A stretch of 64,000 bases of DNA. It comes from Daphnia pulex. Its lineage: Eukaryota > Arthropoda > Branchiopoda > Diplostraca > Daphniidae. The stretch covers positions 5,394,001-5,458,000 of the forward strand of contig NC_060017.1 in the NCBI RefSeq assembly GCF_021134715.1, read 5' to 3'. A model generated the notes under the pieces. That model made no database searches and had not been told where the DNA came from. It saw nothing but the letters and a program-made list of their open reading frames with translations. The position numbers were made by a program, and so were the translations under genes. Positions 60,990 through 64,000 of the stretch are shown in pieces (positions within the stretch are counted from its first letter, which is position 1; each line of letters opens with the position of its first letter).

Positions 60990-62490
60990 ATGGAAAATCA
61001 AAAGAAAATCCAAACGATTTTATTTTTAAACGGTAGCGTGCATTTTATAACTCAATTGTGTTCCACTTGTAAATTATTTCACGTTTAAAAATAATTTTAA
61101 ATGTAGGCTACAATTATGTGTTTTCCTAATTTTTTATTTTACCACAGTTATCTTACTTGGAGTAGTTTCGGCTTTATCTAATCAATTTGATCAAACAAAT
61201 ATCAATCCTATCTCTGCTGATAATCCTACGGATCCTAATTTCACTTGTCCGGGCAATGGATTTTTCCCTCTCAGTCCCACTGCTTGTTCGACGACTTTCT
61301 ACAACTGCGTAGGAGGGATTGCCTATATTTACGTAATGATGAGATTAATCCAATGCGTGAAATTTACAATTCATAGTAACTACGTCTGACGTTATTTTAG
61401 ACGTGTCCAGGAGAAGGCATTTTCGACCCAAGCCAAAACACATGCGTGTCTCCAGATCAAGCCGAGTGCACCCAAAGTATTCAATTTTGCATGCTCTTTT
61501 TAACTGAACTTTCGTTATTTTCGACTTGATTGTAAAGTTAGTTTGATTGTGTGAATACTTTTGTATTAGCGACGACTACAACAACAATAACAACAAATCC
61601 AGGGCCATGCACAGAGGATGGATTCTTTCCACTTAGCCCTGAAGCTTGCTGCTCGGAATACCTCAATTGTTTCGCAGGAGAAGCTTACATTACCGTAAGG
61701 CGATACGATATTCAAATGCATGAGCTATCGGCAATGAAAACAAATTAATTACAGAGACGTGATTATGTTCCTTTTCAATCCTGACATTTAGATCTGCCCT
61801 GCTGGCGGAGTGTTTGATCCCAACAAGAGAATTTGTGTACCTGCTGATGCAGCCGATTGTGGTCAGATTTATTCGCATAAATACCATAAAAATTTCACTA
61901 ACAATTTCCATATACATGTAGGCTTCGTATGTGTGACTCAAGACGGTTTCTACGATGTTCCCGACGAGTGCTCTAATCGCTATTATACTTGTCTCGAAGG
62001 CGTAGCATACGAAAGCGTAAGTAACTGTATGATTTTCCCAAAAAAAATGTAAGACCATTCCATATATGATTTTTATTTTCTTTAAAACTTCACTAGTTTT
62101 GTCCTGGAAATGCCATATTCGACCCCGATAGACTCGTCTGCGCTGCACCAGAATCAGTGGCTTGCTTTTATACGACCACAACCAGCACAACTGTAACGTG
62201 GCCTTACACAACTCAGCGTGTTACAACTACGACATTCAGTCCACCCGTTGAATTCGTTTGTCCCAGTGATAACGGACTGTACCCCAATCCCGACGATTGT
62301 AAAACATTTTACCAATGCACTGGTGGAAAACCATACATCAAAGTAAGACTCCCCATCTGACATATAATTTCCATCAATTATTCTTTCAATGATTGATTTC
62401 ATTTTTTTGCAGACTTGCCCGACTGGCTTGTACTTCAACCCGGAAACACTAGTCTGCGACTATCTCGACAACGTTCCTTCATGTCAATAG
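60990..62490 (+). CDS. Secreted protein with four peritrophin-A (CBM14) chitin-binding domains
   Basis: Peritrophin-A domains bind chitin in the gut peritrophic matrix or cuticle. Eight exons: 60990-61032, 61148-61332, 61401-61476, 61570-61694, 61792-61861, 61922-62016, 62097-62342, 62413-62490; 305 aa. Exon 1 codes MENQKKIQTILFLN and joins exon 2 (VILLGVVSALS) to give a signal peptide. Each domain keeps six cysteines: about 48-99, 115-166, 170-222 and 253-304, with the core CPxGxxFDPxxxxCxxPxxxxC. Thr-rich linkers (TTTTTITTNPGP; ACFYTTTTSTTVTW) precede domains 2 and 4. Each domain is cut by a phase-0 intron at the same point, after AYI/PYI, and domains 1-3 are set apart by phase-1 introns. 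The donor after exon 5 (G/GTCAGA) is weak. AATAAA lies at about 62538. Confidence 0.9.
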
Positions 62491-64000
62491 TTATCGAGTC
62501 AAAAGGTCTACTCATTTCAAAGTCGCCTGGAAACAAAATAAACAATTGTAAAGAATGTGCCATTTTATATGACTGAGTTTGGCAAAGGTGCTGCTCATCT
62601 TGTAGTCTGAGAAAATTCACAGCTTTGTATACGTGCTTGGCTCTCGTCCCGACTAATCTTCCTTGCTCGTGACTTTCATTTAATGACTCTATTTATCAAA
62701 GAATGTTGCCAAGTAGCAGAAAGTGCTAAGAGCGCATCGCATCGCGCCCGATGGCTGGAAAGACTAAAAACACGACAAACCCGGGAACTGTGGCTCTATG
62801 CTCACAACCATTTCAAGAGATACCCGAGCTTGGAGGAGATTTAAGCGTGAAGTGGTTCACGGCAACGTAATATAAAGACAATAAGTACGTTGGTATATAC
62901 AGTCTAAAATGTAGTCGATGCGGTTTCCAAGGCTGCAAAAGCCCCATATACATTTTCCTGGAAATACATATAGTTCTTGAAAGTAATGGACTGTATACAA
63001 ATGAGTATTTGATGATTATTTAACGTGTCATGGAAACAGGAGTCGATTCTCGGCATCGAGTTAGACGACTAATTATCTCAACTCTCATCAATTTCACACT
63101 GTGCACGGCAAGAAGGGATGCATCACGTTACTCACGTTGCGTGATCAGTCAACAGGTTTACTATTTCAAAATCTCGTTCAGGCTACAGAGATTGTAAACG
63201 GAAAGGATAGACATACGCTGTGCTATCACGATATACTAAACACAAAATGATGTAACGCATAGCCTATATACGTAAGGCGATCCAGAGTACACAATCATAA
63301 GGCCTTGGCGTTTTGAGGACAGCTTGTCAAATCAGATTTTTTCAAAAAGATTTCCCAATCCCAGTAGAGTGCTTGGCGATAATAAAGCCTCATATGGTCA
63401 CACAAATTACTTGCTCGCATAGAAACACGACTTGTCTAATAATTTCTTATCTCGCTTTATTTCTTTAAAAATGGTCAGCTTGTTGCTAACTCCCAAACCA
63501 ACAAACTTAGACGTAGGCACTTGATGAGAAATAAGAGAGAAGTGCGTAGTCTACTGGGTGGCGCGCCCATTAACCAAAAGGCTCGGAGATAATATATATA
63601 ATATTCTTCCCTTTCTGTCGTTATATTAGGTGTCTTTGAACTCTCAAAAAGAAGACCCTAGCGTCCTCTGGGCAGAGCTATTATATTTACTGCTGTTATT
63701 TAGTCATTAAAAGCTACAGATTTACATCACACAAAAGGAGAAGCTCTAGGCTCTGTTTTCACTCGGTGCCCCTGATATTATGCGCTCTCCACCTCTCTCT
63801 TTCTATCACACTGTCGCCCTCTCTCCGTTTCATAAAAGTTTTTAACAAGTTTCGAGAGGACGATCGATGGTCACAATCAAATTTGTAGTATATACTACGT
63901 CTAGCCTTGCGCTTGTCAAAGGGTGTGACGGTTAACACCCAAGTTTCGGTTTGGGCTCCCGGGAGATCCTTGTCCGATACACCAGGTGCTTCTAAGGCTC
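62491..64000. other. Right flank, no gene called
   Basis: The first 50 bases hold the 3' untranslated region and polyadenylation signal of the chitin-binding gene. The remaining 1.4 kb has no frame or RNA gene that I can support. Confidence 0.45.

Noticed and set aside
61690-62211. 173-codon open stretch antisense to the chitin-binding gene
   Set aside because: It covers several exons and introns of a clear plus-strand gene; no motif or splice support.

Overview
The window looks like nuclear DNA of a small-genome arthropod, most likely a cladoceran crustacean of the Daphnia type. The signs are AT-rich intergenic DNA, host genes with many introns of about 55-110 bases, TATA/initiator core promoters, tandemly expanded lineage-specific secreted proteins, a peritrophin-type chitin-binding gene and two tRNA-Val genes. 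The genus is an inference; no species marker is visible.

Region 0.6-21.7 kb is an array of eleven intact small secreted-protein genes. Five lie on the minus strand (671-7302) and six on the plus strand (9695-20999), around a 2.4 kb head-to-head centre, with one decayed copy at the right edge and possibly a scrap between the first two genes. I do not recognise the family. Every copy has a signal peptide, a Tyr/Pro-rich stretch, a Thr/Ser run followed by a Cys pair, an acidic spacer carrying a phase-2 intron at one conserved place, and a second half that repeats the same order. Most copies have basic (often R-x-x-R) sites on both sides of the spacer, which suggests secreted precursors cut into two parts. 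Promoters are conserved within each arm.

Region 21.9-29.0 kb holds conserved genes on the plus strand: the autophagy scaffold RB1CC1/FIP200 (14 exons), two tandem tRNA-Val(UAC) genes and a calcyphosin-like EF-hand protein (5 exons). Region 30.3-32.5 kb (minus) is D-3-phosphoglycerate dehydrogenase, the first enzyme of serine synthesis (8 exons). Region 34.5-42.5 kb (minus) is a single-pass membrane protein with one fibronectin III domain; its domain and membrane segment resemble the vertebrate FNDC5/FNDC4 (irisin) family.

Region 42.5-61 kb is gene-poor and rich in simple repeats. It contains a 1.1 kb foldback DNA element with TA target-site duplication, a 0.5 kb palindrome nested between a diverged inverted-repeat pair about 3.9 kb apart, and weak exon-like remnants near 51 kb. 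Region 61.0-62.5 kb (plus) encodes a secreted protein with four peritrophin-A chitin-binding domains. The last 1.5 kb shows nothing I can name. Apart from the cluster there is no sign that neighbouring genes work in one pathway.
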